NCBI RefSeq assembly: GCF_003206065.1
Contig: NZ_PZJQ01000002.1
Coordinates: forward strand, 712,135-776,134
Origin: Salinicola halimionae
GTDB lineage: Bacteria; Pseudomonadota; Gammaproteobacteria; Pseudomonadales; Halomonadaceae
Direction: 5' to 3'
Length of the DNA: 64,000 nucleotides
The notes beneath the pieces are model-generated. The model did not search any database and had not been told where the DNA came from. It saw only the letters and a program-made list of their open reading frames with translations. This document shows, in pieces, positions 8,380-17,225 of the stretch. A program made the position numbers and the translations under genes. Position 1 is the first letter of the stretch. Each line of letters starts with the position of its first letter.

Positions 8380-9106
8380 AGCTTCGAAAGTTATGACGAA
8401 CTGCCAATGCTTATTGTCTTGCAATCAACGTTCCCCAATTTGGGGGCGTCTAGCAACATGTTCTCCATATTTTTGAGGTGACGGACAGTAGTAACCAGAG
8501 ATGTTGGGCCCCAGTCCGACCGCCGGAGACGTGGCATGAGAATGCTCCCTATGCGCGAAATTTCATGGACTGCGGGTCAGGTCGAGTGTCGGCAGTGTGG
8601 CGGTAGCTGTACTGTTGAATTTCAAAATCACCCTAGTTCCGCGACAAATTGCCGAAGTCGAGGGCTCTGGGCATCAGCTTCTTCTTCGAGATCACAATGG
8701 CGTGTGCCGCTTCATGCTCAGAGTCCATTCGAGAAAGACCAGATGAGGTGCGCTGCTGGTGGCCAAGAGCCCATGCGTAGTGCGGGCGCTGCCGTCGTTT
8801 TTCGATCTTTCCTCGTCATTCTGGTTATGGCGAGAACGGATCTCGGAAAAAAATGCTTTCCAGGTCTCTTTCGCAGCGGCATCGAGGCCACTGAACGCTC
8901 AGGTTATGTTGTCATGCCTCACATTACGGGATGATTTTATTTAGACATTAGTCGTATGCCTGGTTGCCTATTCATATGTCATTTCTTATGCGTGATCGGT
9001 GCTAATTCATTGTTTAAGATAGGTATTTATAACGCGAGAGCATGATCCTTCCTATCTTGCGAATCCTGCTGAAACAAGCCCACGGTTAACTTTTTTCAGA
9101 TGACGA

Positions 9107-9136
9107 TTGCATTTGTTCAGGAAGTCGTTTTAAATT
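9107..9136 (+). promoter_or_regulatory. Candidate sigma-70 promoter of the 2HCT transporter
   Basis: A TTGCAT at 9107-9112 and a TAAATT at 9131-9136 are separated by 18 bp, in AT-rich DNA. The LacI-type palindrome begins 2 bp after the -10 element and so would cover the transcription start. The hexamers are imperfect; the placement relative to the operator is the main support. Confidence 0.45.
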
Positions 9137-9138
9137 TT

Positions 9139-9156
9139 TATGGAAACGTTTCCATA
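9139..9156. promoter_or_regulatory. LacI-family operator, perfect 18-bp palindrome
   Basis: TATGGAAACGTTTCCATA is a perfect palindrome with the central CG typical of LacI/GalR-family operators. A LacI-family regulator is encoded at 11772-12806, next to the two genes this site would control. Position just downstream of a candidate -10 box suggests simple repression relieved by a ligand. No second copy was seen between the two structural genes or before the regulator. Confidence 0.8.
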
Positions 9157-9249
9157 TATTGATTTTCTCGAACTCTACTCGCGGAACTTGAGATGAAGGG
9201 ATGGAGTAGAAAATATCATCAACAGGAATTCCTCTTACATGGGGGCACT

Positions 9250-10536
9250 ATGTCGACGAGTGAAAAGCTAGTCAGTGGCAGAGGTATAGCCAATTTATCG
9301 CTGTATAGTATGCCCATCAGTTGTTTCATTATACTTTTTGTCGTCACTGGTATTGCGACCTATACAGGGTCAATGCCGGGCGGAATGGTCGGCAGTTTGA
9401 TCTTCCTTATATCGTTGGGTTCCATTCTGGGATGGATTGGAGATAGAACACCCATTATCAGGTCTTTTTTTGGTGGCGGCGCGATTGTCGCAATCTTCGT
9501 ACCCGCGATCATGGTTTATTTTAATTTGATCCCAGGCGAGACACTAAACGCAGTGAGTGAGTTCATGGTCGGTGGGGGGTTCTTGAACTTCGTGATAGCC
9601 GGCTTGATCACGGGGAGCATTCTCGGGATCAACTCCAAAGTGCTCGTTTATGCAGGTGTTCGATATATCATTCCGCTGCTCGCGGCGGTTTTGGGATCAG
9701 CGTTGATAGCGATCATCGTAGCTGCCATCGTGGGCTTCGATCTGCGTGAGGCGGTAATGGTTATCGCACTGCCGATCATGGGCGGTGGAATGGGCGCTGG
9801 AGCGGTCCCAATGTCCCAAATGTATGCCTCGGCATTGGGTAACGATCCTGCCTATTACATTTCCATTCTGGTACCTGCTTTAGCGTTGGGTAATGTCTTT
9901 GCGCTCATCATCGGCAGTTTGCTCAACATGTTGGGAAAACGATTCCCCAGCCTTTCGGGAAACGGAAAAATACTCAAGAACTTTGAATATGAGCCGGAAG
10001 AAAAAGCCCCGCTTGATGTCGGTAAGATGGGCGCCGGATTGGTGATTTCCTGCGCGTTTCTGGCGTTGGGTTATATTTTACATATCTTTATCCCCATTCA
10101 TCCCTATGCGTTGATGATTCTCTCCGTGGCAATTATCAAAGTTACCAATATCGTTCCACAGGCTGTCGTTGATGGTGCGAGGCAGTGGTATGAATTTTGT
10201 ATTCAGAACTTCGTCATCATTATTTTGACCGGGATCGGTATCGTCTATACCGATATTGGCGCCGTCTTGGGTACGCTAAGTATCAGTTATGTCCTGATTA
10301 TTCTCGGTGTCGTTGTCGGCGCGGCATTGGGAGCCGGTATCGCAGGTAAGCTGGTCGGGTTCTATCCCATTGAGGCTGCTATTACTGCTGGTCTGTGCAT
10401 GGCCAATATGGGAGGAACCGGCGATGTGGCTGTGCTGTCCGCTGCCAATCGAATGGAACTGATGCCATTTGCACAGATATCGTCTCGACTCGGTGGCGCG
10501 TTGATTCTTTTGATTGCCGGTTTCTTACTGTTTTGA
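9250..10536 (+). CDS. 2-hydroxycarboxylate transporter family (CitS/MleP-like) permease
   Basis: An inner-membrane secondary transporter of about 428 residues with roughly eleven hydrophobic segments. Two re-entrant-loop motifs diagnostic of the 2HCT family are present: GGGMGAGAVPMSQMYAS in the N-terminal half and MGGTGDVAVLSAANRMELMP near the C-terminus. Family members carry citrate, malate, lactate or related 2-hydroxy acids with Na+ or H+. The ATG at 9250 follows GGGGG; an upstream ATG at 9193 would add 19 residues but lacks a ribosome-binding site. It is followed 27 bp later by an enolase-superfamily dehydratase, so its substrate is probably a sugar acid or hydroxy acid. Codon use is AT-richer than most of the window. 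Confidence 0.9.
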   Translation: MSTSEKLVSGRGIANLSLYSMPISCFIILFVVTGIATYTGSMPGGMVGSLIFLISLGSILGWIGDRTPIIRSFFGGGAIVAIFVPAIMVYFNLIPGETLNAVSEFMVGGGFLNFVIAGLITGSILGINSKVLVYAGVRYIIPLLAAVLGSALIAIIVAAIVGFDLREAVMVIALPIMGGGMGAGAVPMSQMYASALGNDPAYYISILVPALALGNVFALIIGSLLNMLGKRFPSLSGNGKILKNFEYEPEEKAPLDVGKMGAGLVISCAFLALGYILHIFIPIHPYALMILSVAIIKVTNIVPQAVVDGARQWYEFCIQNFVIIILTGIGIVYTDIGAVLGTLSISYVLIILGVVVGAALGAGIAGKLVGFYPIEAAITAGLCMANMGGTGDVAVLSAANRMELMPFAQISSRLGGALILLIAGFLLF

Positions 10537-10563
10537 AGTCATGATCGCCGCAAGGATAAATTA

Positions 10564-11751
10564 ATGAAAATTACTCAGGTTGAAATATTGCCGGCCAATC
10601 GGTTTCTTTACGTGCGCGTTACGACCGACGAAGGAATATCCGGTATTGGAGAATCCGGCGCGTGGGGATTTCTGGATGCCTCGGCAGAAGCCATGCAAAC
10701 GTTCAAGCAGTATTTGATCGGCAAGAACCCACTGCATATCGAGCACCACTGGCAGTATCTCTATCGCTCTTTTCACTTCCGTGGTGCCGCTATTATGGGG
10801 GCAATTAGTGCCATCGATATCGCACTTTGGGATATTGCCGGGCAGTGGTTCGACGCTCCGATTCATACGCTTCTTGGCGGAGAATCGCGGAAAAAGGTCC
10901 GTGCTTACTACCACGTCAGTGGAGAAACCACGGAAGAGTTGATCGACGAATGTGTGAAGGCCAAGTCTCAGGGTTATACCGCAGTCGGTCATCTATCTCC
11001 GTTTCTGGACGAGCCGCGTAGCAAGCCGTATTTCATGCCCTATGCGCAGATGATCAACGAGGCGGCAGATCGCGTCGCTAAGCTGCGTGACGCGGTAGGC
11101 GACGAGGTAGATCTTTGCCTCGAACTCCATCGCCGCATGAAGCCCGGAGAAGCGATCGCCTTTGCCCAGGCGGTAGAGCCGTATCGGCCCTTCTTCCTCG
11201 AGGATCCGATTCCCGCGGACAACTTCGACGCCATGGGTCTGGTGGCCAGCAAGACGACCGTGCCTATCGCCACCGGGGAGCGTATTCATACGATTCAAGA
11301 GTTTCAGATGCTGCTGTCGCGTAAAGCCATGAGTTACGCGAGAACCAGTGTCTGCTTGTGTGGCGGTATCAGTGGGGCGCGCAAGATCGCCGCAATTGCG
11401 GAGTCTCACGGGGTAGCAATCGTACCTCACAATCCGTTGAGCCCCGTGAGCTCTGCCGCCTGCCTGCAGCTTTCCGTGGCGGTGGATAACTTCGCCGTGA
11501 TGGAATTGCCGGACCATGAGACCGTGTCGGCTACCGAACGCTACACCAGCAATGAGGCCGTCGATCCTGGTTCCTTCAAGCAGAGCGATATGGTGACCTG
11601 GGTGCCCAAGGCGGAGAACGGCTTTATCCCTGCGCCCAGGTATTCCGGTCTGGGTATCGCGCTGGTCGAAGATGTTTGTGAACGATTCCCTTATCGACGC
11701 CGAGAGGTCAACACACGTCTTCACGTGGATGGCTCCGTGGTGGATCAGTAA
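10564..11751 (+). CDS. Enolase-superfamily acid-sugar dehydratase (galactonate/mannonate dehydratase-like)
   Basis: A 395-residue mandelate-racemase-subgroup protein, probably removing water from a sugar acid to give a 2-keto-3-deoxy acid. Against E. coli D-galactonate dehydratase the expected residues align as Glu187 (normally Asp) and His189 in LELHRRMKPGE, Glu213 in FLEDP, Glu239 in GER and His289 in PHNPLSP. The position of the Asp that partners the catalytic His is Ser262 (RTSVCLCGG), a notable change. It is co-transcribed with the 2HCT transporter and lies tail-to-tail with the LacI gene. The reaction class is inferred from family; the substrate is unknown and the Ser262 change makes activity uncertain. 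Confidence 0.85.
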   Translation: MKITQVEILPANRFLYVRVTTDEGISGIGESGAWGFLDASAEAMQTFKQYLIGKNPLHIEHHWQYLYRSFHFRGAAIMGAISAIDIALWDIAGQWFDAPIHTLLGGESRKKVRAYYHVSGETTEELIDECVKAKSQGYTAVGHLSPFLDEPRSKPYFMPYAQMINEAADRVAKLRDAVGDEVDLCLELHRRMKPGEAIAFAQAVEPYRPFFLEDPIPADNFDAMGLVASKTTVPIATGERIHTIQEFQMLLSRKAMSYARTSVCLCGGISGARKIAAIAESHGVAIVPHNPLSPVSSAACLQLSVAVDNFAVMELPDHETVSATERYTSNEAVDPGSFKQSDMVTWVPKAENGFIPAPRYSGLGIALVEDVCERFPYRRREVNTRLHVDGSVVDQ

Positions 11752-11771
11752 AAACCCGCCGGTCCTGGCGG

Positions 11772-12806
11772 TCAGGTGCAGGCCTGATCCGCCATTTTGC
11801 CCACCGATTCCCGTTTCTCCAGCCACGTTGGCTGCAATACGGTCTCGGTCGTTCTCAGGGGCTTGTTGATTCGTTGAAGCAACAGGTCCACTGCTGTCGT
11901 GGTGAGAGCGCCATAGTCTCGGTTGACGATGGTGATGGCCGGAGAGAGTAGCCGTGTGACGTCGGTTTCATCGAAGCCGATGATCGAGACATCCTGTGGA
12001 TAATGCAGGTGGTTCTGCCGCAGGTAGTCGAGTGCGCCTATCAGGGCGCGGTTGCTTCCCACCACGACGGCGGAGGGTCGCGTTTCGAGCGTCATCAGCT
12101 TTGCCATTGCTTGATATCCGCTCGACACGTCGTGTCGCACGGTAGCGATCAATTCCGGTGGCGAGGCGAGTCGATGGCGCGCCAGCGCGGTGGTAATGGC
12201 GCTATGGCGTTCGCGGCCTGGCAGTGTGGTTTGATCCGTGATCAATAGTCCGATGCGGCGATGGCCCTGCTCGACGAGGTGATCGACCGCTTCCCGGCAC
12301 CCCGTTTCCTGCTCGCTGGCCACGACAGTGGCCCTCCCATGTACCAACGCGCGATTGAGAAGGACGACCGGCACGCCAAGACTTTCGATCAGCGCTGCGG
12401 TCTGGGGAGAGGAATCATCGTTCAGTGTCGCCATGATGCCGCTGACGCCCTGATGTTCGAGCGTCTGGAATAGTTGCGCTTCCAGCGCCGGGTCATCGTT
12501 GGTAACCCCCAGAAATAGCTGATAGTCATTTTCCAGCAGAATCTGCTGCGCTTTTTGAACGATGGTGGCGAACATGGGATTGGTAATGTCACTGACGATG
12601 ACCCCGATACTACGCAGCCGATTCGAACGCATGCCACTGGCGATAAAGTTCGGCTTGAAGGAAAGCGACTCGATGGCTGCCTGGACTCGTTGGCGGGTTT
12701 CCTTACCCACGTAGCCACTATCATTGATGACTCGCGAGACGGTGCCCATTCCAACACCAGCTGCTTTTGCCACATCACGAATCGTGGGCGCTCTTTCCTT
12801 TTTCAA
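11772..12806 (-). CDS. LacI-family transcriptional regulator
   Basis: A 344-residue repressor with an N-terminal helix-turn-helix (TIRDVAKAAGVGMGTVSRVI, residues 8-27), a hinge helix (FKPNFIASGMRSNR) and a periplasmic-binding-protein-like effector domain (IGVIVSDITNPMFA onward, ending with IGFDETDVTRLLSPAITIV). It converges on the dehydratase gene and very likely represses the transporter-dehydratase pair through the palindrome at 9139-9156. The inducer is probably the transported acid or its product. No copy of the operator was seen in its own upstream region, so autoregulation is not evident. Confidence 0.94.
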   Translation of the reverse strand: MKKERAPTIRDVAKAAGVGMGTVSRVINDSGYVGKETRQRVQAAIESLSFKPNFIASGMRSNRLRSIGVIVSDITNPMFATIVQKAQQILLENDYQLFLGVTNDDPALEAQLFQTLEHQGVSGIMATLNDDSSPQTAALIESLGVPVVLLNRALVHGRATVVASEQETGCREAVDHLVEQGHRRIGLLITDQTTLPGRERHSAITTALARHRLASPPELIATVRHDVSSGYQAMAKLMTLETRPSAVVVGSNRALIGALDYLRQNHLHYPQDVSIIGFDETDVTRLLSPAITIVNRDYGALTTTAVDLLLQRINKPLRTTETVLQPTWLEKRESVGKMADQACT

Positions 12807-12867
12807 ACCGCTAACCTCTCAACCGTCTACGAGTCCACTTTTATAGTGATGGGGTCATCTGAGCGGG

Positions 12868-13887
12868 TCAAAGAGATTCCGCCGGTGTAACGGTATTTCT
12901 CGTAGCTCCCGAGTGCGTGCGCACCGCCCCCGGCGTCTGGCCGGTGGCGCGCTTGAAGGCGCGGCTGAACGCGGCCTGCGAGCCATAGCCCAGGCGCCAG
13001 GCGACCTGATCGATCGATAGCTGCTTTTCGGCGATCCACTGCGTGGCCAGACGCATGCGAAGTTGGGTGACGTAGCCGAGCGGCGAGACGCCCAACGAGT
13101 CGCGGAAACGTTCGGCGAACACCGAGCGTGAGCTGCTTATTTCCGCCGCCATGCTGGCTACCGTCCAATCGTGGCCGGGTTCGCGGTGGACCGCGGCGAT
13201 GACCTTGCCCAGACGCGGGTCGCGCAATGCCTCGATCCAGCCACCGATATCGGCACAGCCACATTCGACCCAGCCACGCACGATGCTGGCGGCCACCACG
13301 TCGGCCAGCCGCGAAAGAATCCCGGCGGCGCCCGCTCGCTCGAGACTCGCCTCGCGCGCCATGGCTTCCAGCATCGGCAGCATTTCGGGATAGCGCGAGA
13401 GTAGCGTGCCGACATGCATCACTGCGGGCATCAGCGTCAACAGCGGCTGCATGCCGCCCAGGTCGAACTGCATGCAACCGCTGAACAGGCGCACCGGTGG
13501 AGCGCCGTCTAGCATATCGGGACATTCGTCGACGCAACTGAAGTCGTCACACAGGGGCAGCGCGTCGATCTGTTCGATGTCACGGCTCTTTACCTCAGAG
13601 GATGAGAGCAGACAGTGCTGGCCACCCCGGGGCAGAAGCACCGCATCGCCCGTTTCCAGAACCTGTTCGTCAGCGCCGAGCCTCAGCAAGACGGGCCCCT
13701 GGGCAACGAAGTGAAATTGCGCGCAGCGGGTGTCGGTGTCGAAAAGAATGCCGAAGGGCGGGGCTATCTGGACGCGCCGATAGTTCAACCCGGACAGGCG
13801 CATGCCGAGCAGCAGTTCATTGATCCATTCGCTGGAACTCAGCGTGGTATCACCGGGAGCAATAGTTTCGGACTTTTGATCAAACAT
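12868..13887 (-). CDS. AraC-family regulator with N-terminal cupin domain
   Basis: A 339-residue protein. Residues about 20-215 form a cupin_6-type ligand domain (FGILFDTDTRCAQFHFV, then GDAVLLPRGGQHCLLSS). Residues about 230-325 contain two helix-turn-helix motifs, with the AraC signature LGYGSQAAFSRAFKRATG near the end. A cysteine cluster (CDDFSCVDECPD, about residues 113-124) in the effector domain might respond to redox or metals. It is divergent from an MFS transporter with only about 79 bp between start codons, so the transporter is its likely target. The upstream region of both has no clear palindrome. Confidence 0.92.
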   Translation of the reverse strand: MFDQKSETIAPGDTTLSSSEWINELLLGMRLSGLNYRRVQIAPPFGILFDTDTRCAQFHFVAQGPVLLRLGADEQVLETGDAVLLPRGGQHCLLSSSEVKSRDIEQIDALPLCDDFSCVDECPDMLDGAPPVRLFSGCMQFDLGGMQPLLTLMPAVMHVGTLLSRYPEMLPMLEAMAREASLERAGAAGILSRLADVVAASIVRGWVECGCADIGGWIEALRDPRLGKVIAAVHREPGHDWTVASMAAEISSSRSVFAERFRDSLGVSPLGYVTQLRMRLATQWIAEKQLSIDQVAWRLGYGSQAAFSRAFKRATGQTPGAVRTHSGATRNTVTPAESL

Positions 13888-13966
13888 GCCGGAGTTTTAG
13901 TGATAGATGATCTTGAGATACTACTTTAGTCTGGGCCTCATCCCAAGCCTTGATTGGAATCTCGAA

Positions 13967-15199
13967 ATGACGACGCCAGACACTCAATTCTCGACGCAAG
14001 AGTCGCCAACGCCTTCGCGCTGGGCTGCCGTACTGTCGCTGACGATGGGCGTTTTCAGTCTGGTAATGGCGGAATTTCTGCCGGCCAGTCTGTTGACGCC
14101 GATGGCGGATTCGCTAGCCATCAGCGAAGGCCAGGCCGGGCAAGCGGTCACGGTGACGGCGGTGGTAGCGCTACTTTCCGGCTTGCTGGTGACGTCCGTG
14201 ACGCAAAGACTCGATCGGCGCCACGTGCTGCTGGGGTTCTCCGTGCTGATGATCGCCGCCAATCTGGTGGTCGCGTTCGCGCCGCACCTGGCCTGGCTGC
14301 TCGTCGGTCGGGTGCTGCTAGGCGTGGCGTTGGGCGGGTTCTGGGCACTGTCCGCTGCCACGGTGATGCGGCTGGTGACGGAGCATGACGTTCCGCGGGC
14401 GCTATCGTTGCTGTTCACCGGTGTTCCCATTGCCACTATCAGCGCCGCCGCCCTGGGCAGCTATCTTGGCGATATGTTCGGCTGGCGCAACGTGTTCCTG
14501 CTGGCCACCGCGCTATCGGTCGTGACGCTGGCTCTGCAGTACGTCACCCTGCCGCGAATGGAACCCGGGCGGCCGACGCCACTCGGTACGCTGGTCAGCG
14601 TGATCAAGCGGCCGGGCATGGCGGCCGGCATCGTCGCCATTCTTCTAGTGTTCTGTGGTCATTTCGCGTTCTTTACCTATGTCCGTCCGTTTCTCGAAGG
14701 CGTTTCCCGCATGGGCATCAACGAGCTCTCGTCGACCCTGCTGGCCTTCGGGATCGCCAATTTCTTCGGCACGCTGGCTGCGGGGTATCTGCTCGAGCGC
14801 AGCCTGCGCCTGACACTCTTGATGATGCCGCTGATCATGGGCGCGACGGGATGGTTGCTGGCCACGCTGGGCGGCTTCTCGATGACGACCGACGCCATCA
14901 TGGTGGCCCTGTGGGGCTTCGCCTTCGGCGCCGTGCCGGTTGCCTGGTCGACCTGGATCACCCGGATCGTGCCGGACGAGGCCGAGAGCGGCGGCGGCTT
15001 GATCGTTGCCTCGATCCAGTTGGCGATCGCACTGGGGGCTGCCGTCGGTGGCGTCATGTTCGATATCAGCGGCGTCCTCGGCGTTTGTGCGACGGCCGGT
15101 ACGCTGCTGCTGGCGGCGGCTGCGCTCATCGTGACGGCTGTCAGAACACGGCCAGTAGCGTCGATCGACGGCGACACTGTCGCGACAACCTGTCAGTAA
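13967..15199 (+). CDS. MFS transporter, DHA1/sugar-efflux (AraJ/SotB-like) type
   Basis: A 12-helix major facilitator of about 410 residues, probably a proton-coupled exporter. It has the conserved MGVFSLVMAEFLPASLLTPM first helix of the AraJ/SotB/NepI group and the loop 2-3 motif TQRLDRRHVL. The GRVLLGVALGGFWALSAATVM helix is characteristic of purine ribonucleoside and sugar efflux members. The ATG at 13967 gives the usual N-terminus; an upstream ATG at 13907 would add 20 residues not seen in the family. The divergent AraC gene suggests inducible expression. The exported compound is unknown. Confidence 0.9.
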   Translation: MTTPDTQFSTQESPTPSRWAAVLSLTMGVFSLVMAEFLPASLLTPMADSLAISEGQAGQAVTVTAVVALLSGLLVTSVTQRLDRRHVLLGFSVLMIAANLVVAFAPHLAWLLVGRVLLGVALGGFWALSAATVMRLVTEHDVPRALSLLFTGVPIATISAAALGSYLGDMFGWRNVFLLATALSVVTLALQYVTLPRMEPGRPTPLGTLVSVIKRPGMAAGIVAILLVFCGHFAFFTYVRPFLEGVSRMGINELSSTLLAFGIANFFGTLAAGYLLERSLRLTLLMMPLIMGATGWLLATLGGFSMTTDAIMVALWGFAFGAVPVAWSTWITRIVPDEAESGGGLIVASIQLAIALGAAVGGVMFDISGVLGVCATAGTLLLAAAALIVTAVRTRPVASIDGDTVATTCQ

Positions 15200-15327
15200 T
15201 GCGTGAAAGAATGCGCAACCGAGAGGCTTGGGCAGCAAGGATGGGGCGCTCATCTTGCTTGTCGGGCGGGGATGATGGTCTGCTATAGGGAATCTGACCC
15301 CCCAAGGACCATCGAAAGGAACCGACG

Positions 15328-16992
15328 ATGAGTATCGACCCCCAAGCAGGACGCTTGCCCGACGAAAACCGCCTCGCCAATCTTCCGCGGCTGGTGTCGC
15401 GCTATTACAGTGAACGCCCGGATGTCAGCGATCCCGGTCAGCAGGTTGCGTTCGGTACCTCGGGCCATCGCGGCTCGTCGCTGAAGACGAGCTTCAACGA
15501 GTGGCACATTCTGGCCACGACCCAGGCGATCTGCGAATACCGCCAGGCGCAGGGCATCGAAGGGCCACTGTTCATTGGCATGGACACCCATGCGCTGTCC
15601 GAGCCGGCGTTCGTTTCGGCGCTGGAAGTGCTGGCGGCCAATGGGGTCGAGACACGGATCGATGCCGGCTGCGAGGAGACCGGCTTTGACCCCGGCTACA
15701 CGCCGACACCGGCGATTTCCAATGCGATTCTGGTCTACAACCACGGCCGGGCCCACGGTCTCGCCGACGGTATCGTGATTACCCCGTCGCACAATCCGCC
15801 GGAGGATGGCGGTTTCAAGTACAACCCGACCAATGGCGGTCCCGCCGACACCAGCGTGACCAAGTGGATTCAGGAGCGCGCCAACGAGCATCTCGGCGAT
15901 GAGCTTTCCAAGGTCAAGCAGGTGAGTTACGCCCAAGCGCTGAAGGCGCCGACGACCCAGCGTTTCGATTTCATCGACAGCTATGTCAGCGGTCTCGATA
16001 AGGTCATCGACATGGCTGCGATTCGGGATTCGGGGCTCAAGTTTGGCGTCGACCCGCTGGGCGGTGCTGGCGTTCATTACTGGCCGCGCATCGCCGAGAA
16101 GTATGATTTGCCGCTGGAGGTGATCTCGACAACGGTCGACCCGACTTTCCGGTTCATGCGCGTCGACTGGGACGGCAAGATCCGCATGGATTGCTCCTCG
16201 CCCTACGCCATGGCCGGGCTGATCGAGAACAAGGATCGCTTCGACGTCTCGTTTGCCTGCGATACCGATCATGACCGTCACGGAATCGTTGCCCGTTCGA
16301 CCGGCCTTCTGAACCCCAACCATTATCTCGCCGTCGCCATCGAGTATCTCTTTACTCACCGCCCGAACTGGAGCGACAAGGCTGCCATCGGCAAGACGCT
16401 GGTGTCGTCGTCGATGATCGATTACGTCGCCGAAGGCCTGGGCCGAGACGTGGTCGAGGTGCCGGTGGGTTTCAAGTGGTTCGTCGATGGGCTGATCGAG
16501 GGCAGCCTCGGCTTCGGTGGTGAAGAGTCTGCCGGTGCTTCCTTCCTGACCCTGGATGGCAAGCCCTGGTCCACCGACAAGGATGGTCTGATTCTCGGTC
16601 TGCTAGCTGCCGAGATCACCGCCGTCACCGGCAAGGACCCGGGTGAACGTTATCAGGCGCTGACCGAGCGCTTCGGCGCGCCGGTCTACGAACGTGTCGA
16701 CGCGCCAGCCAACCGCGAGCAGAAGGCCAAGCTCGGCAAGCTCTCGCCGGAGCAGGTGACCGCCGACACGCTGGCCGGTCATCCGATTACTCGCAAGCTG
16801 ACCGAAGCCCCCGGCAACGGTGCCGCTATCGGCGGCCTGAAAGTGGTCACCGACGCTGGCTGGTTCGCCGCGCGCCCTTCCGGCACCGAAGACGTCTACA
16901 AGATCTACGCCGAGAGCTTCGAAGGCGAGGATCACTTGAAGCGCATTCAGGAAGAAGCCAAGGCGCTGGTAGATGAGGTGCTGGCGGGCTGA
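15328..16992 (+). CDS. pgm: Phosphoglucomutase (alpha-D-glucose phosphate-specific)
   Basis: Interconverts glucose 1-phosphate and glucose 6-phosphate, feeding nucleotide-sugar, glycogen and compatible-solute synthesis. The 554-residue protein has the phosphoserine loop [16 protein letters not shown] with Ser154, the metal loop [10 protein letters not shown], the sugar-binding loop [10 protein letters not shown] and the phosphate-binding [15 protein letters not shown] near the C-terminus, all as in E. coli Pgm. AAAGGAA precedes the start. A rho-independent terminator follows. It lies three genes from a glucosylglycerol-3-phosphate phosphatase, for which it could supply glucose 1-phosphate upstream in the pathway. 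Confidence 0.97.
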   Translation: MSIDPQAGRLPDENRLANLPRLVSRYYSERPDVSDPGQQVAFGTSGHRGSSLKTSFNEWHILATTQAICEYRQAQGIEGPLFIGMDTHALSEPAFVSALEVLAANGVETRIDAGCEETGFDPGYTPTPAISNAILVYNHGRAHGLADGIVITPSHNPPEDGGFKYNPTNGGPADTSVTKWIQERANEHLGDELSKVKQVSYAQALKAPTTQRFDFIDSYVSGLDKVIDMAAIRDSGLKFGVDPLGGAGVHYWPRIAEKYDLPLEVISTTVDPTFRFMRVDWDGKIRMDCSSPYAMAGLIENKDRFDVSFACDTDHDRHGIVARSTGLLNPNHYLAVAIEYLFTHRPNWSDKAAIGKTLVSSSMIDYVAEGLGRDVVEVPVGFKWFVDGLIEGSLGFGGEESAGASFLTLDGKPWSTDKDGLILGLLAAEITAVTGKDPGERYQALTERFGAPVYERVDAPANREQKAKLGKLSPEQVTADTLAGHPITRKLTEAPGNGAAIGGLKVVTDAGWFAARPSGTEDVYKIYAESFEGEDHLKRIQEEAKALVDEVLAG

Positions 16993-17039
16993 GTCTCCTC
17001 GTTTCGTGTTCGGTATCGCGAGCACGGTGTTTCTAGAGA

Positions 17040-17066
17040 GTCGGTAGCCTTGCTGCCGACTTTTTG
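17040..17066 (+). terminator. Rho-independent terminator after pgm
   Basis: GTCGGTAGC and GCTGCCGAC form a 9-bp stem with one wobble pair around a 3-base CTT loop, followed by TTTTT at 17061-17065. It ends pgm transcription before the chemoreceptor gene. Confidence 0.85.
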
Positions 17067-17225
17067 GGTTTTTGAGCCAACGCTTCTCTCGGTTTTTCCT
17101 GCCGGATTCGGACCCTTCAAGTTTTGCCTCGGATGGGCGATATCACGGGGAATTCAGAATCGCGCCGGTCGTGTGCAACACCTGCCGCTATCGCGTGTTG
17201 TCGTTCTCCGAGTCAGAGGCTCTCA

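Larger units (their letters stand above)
8380..9249. other. AT-richer gap at the junction after the truncated amidase
   Basis: About 870 bp without a gene I can recognise. The base composition drops visibly compared with the flanking genes. A 132-codon frame at 8536-8934 and its reverse-strand equivalents have no recognisable protein signature and I did not call them. A short perfect inverted repeat, CCCCAA-T-TTGGGG, lies at 8433-8445. The last 150 bp contain the promoter and operator of the 2-hydroxycarboxylate transporter gene. The stretch probably marks the left edge of an acquired segment. Confidence 0.6.

Noticed and set aside
8536-8934. A 132-codon open frame in the AT-richer gap
   Set aside because: No recognisable motif or coding-like composition; I looked for transposase or integrase remnants in all frames and found none that I could name.
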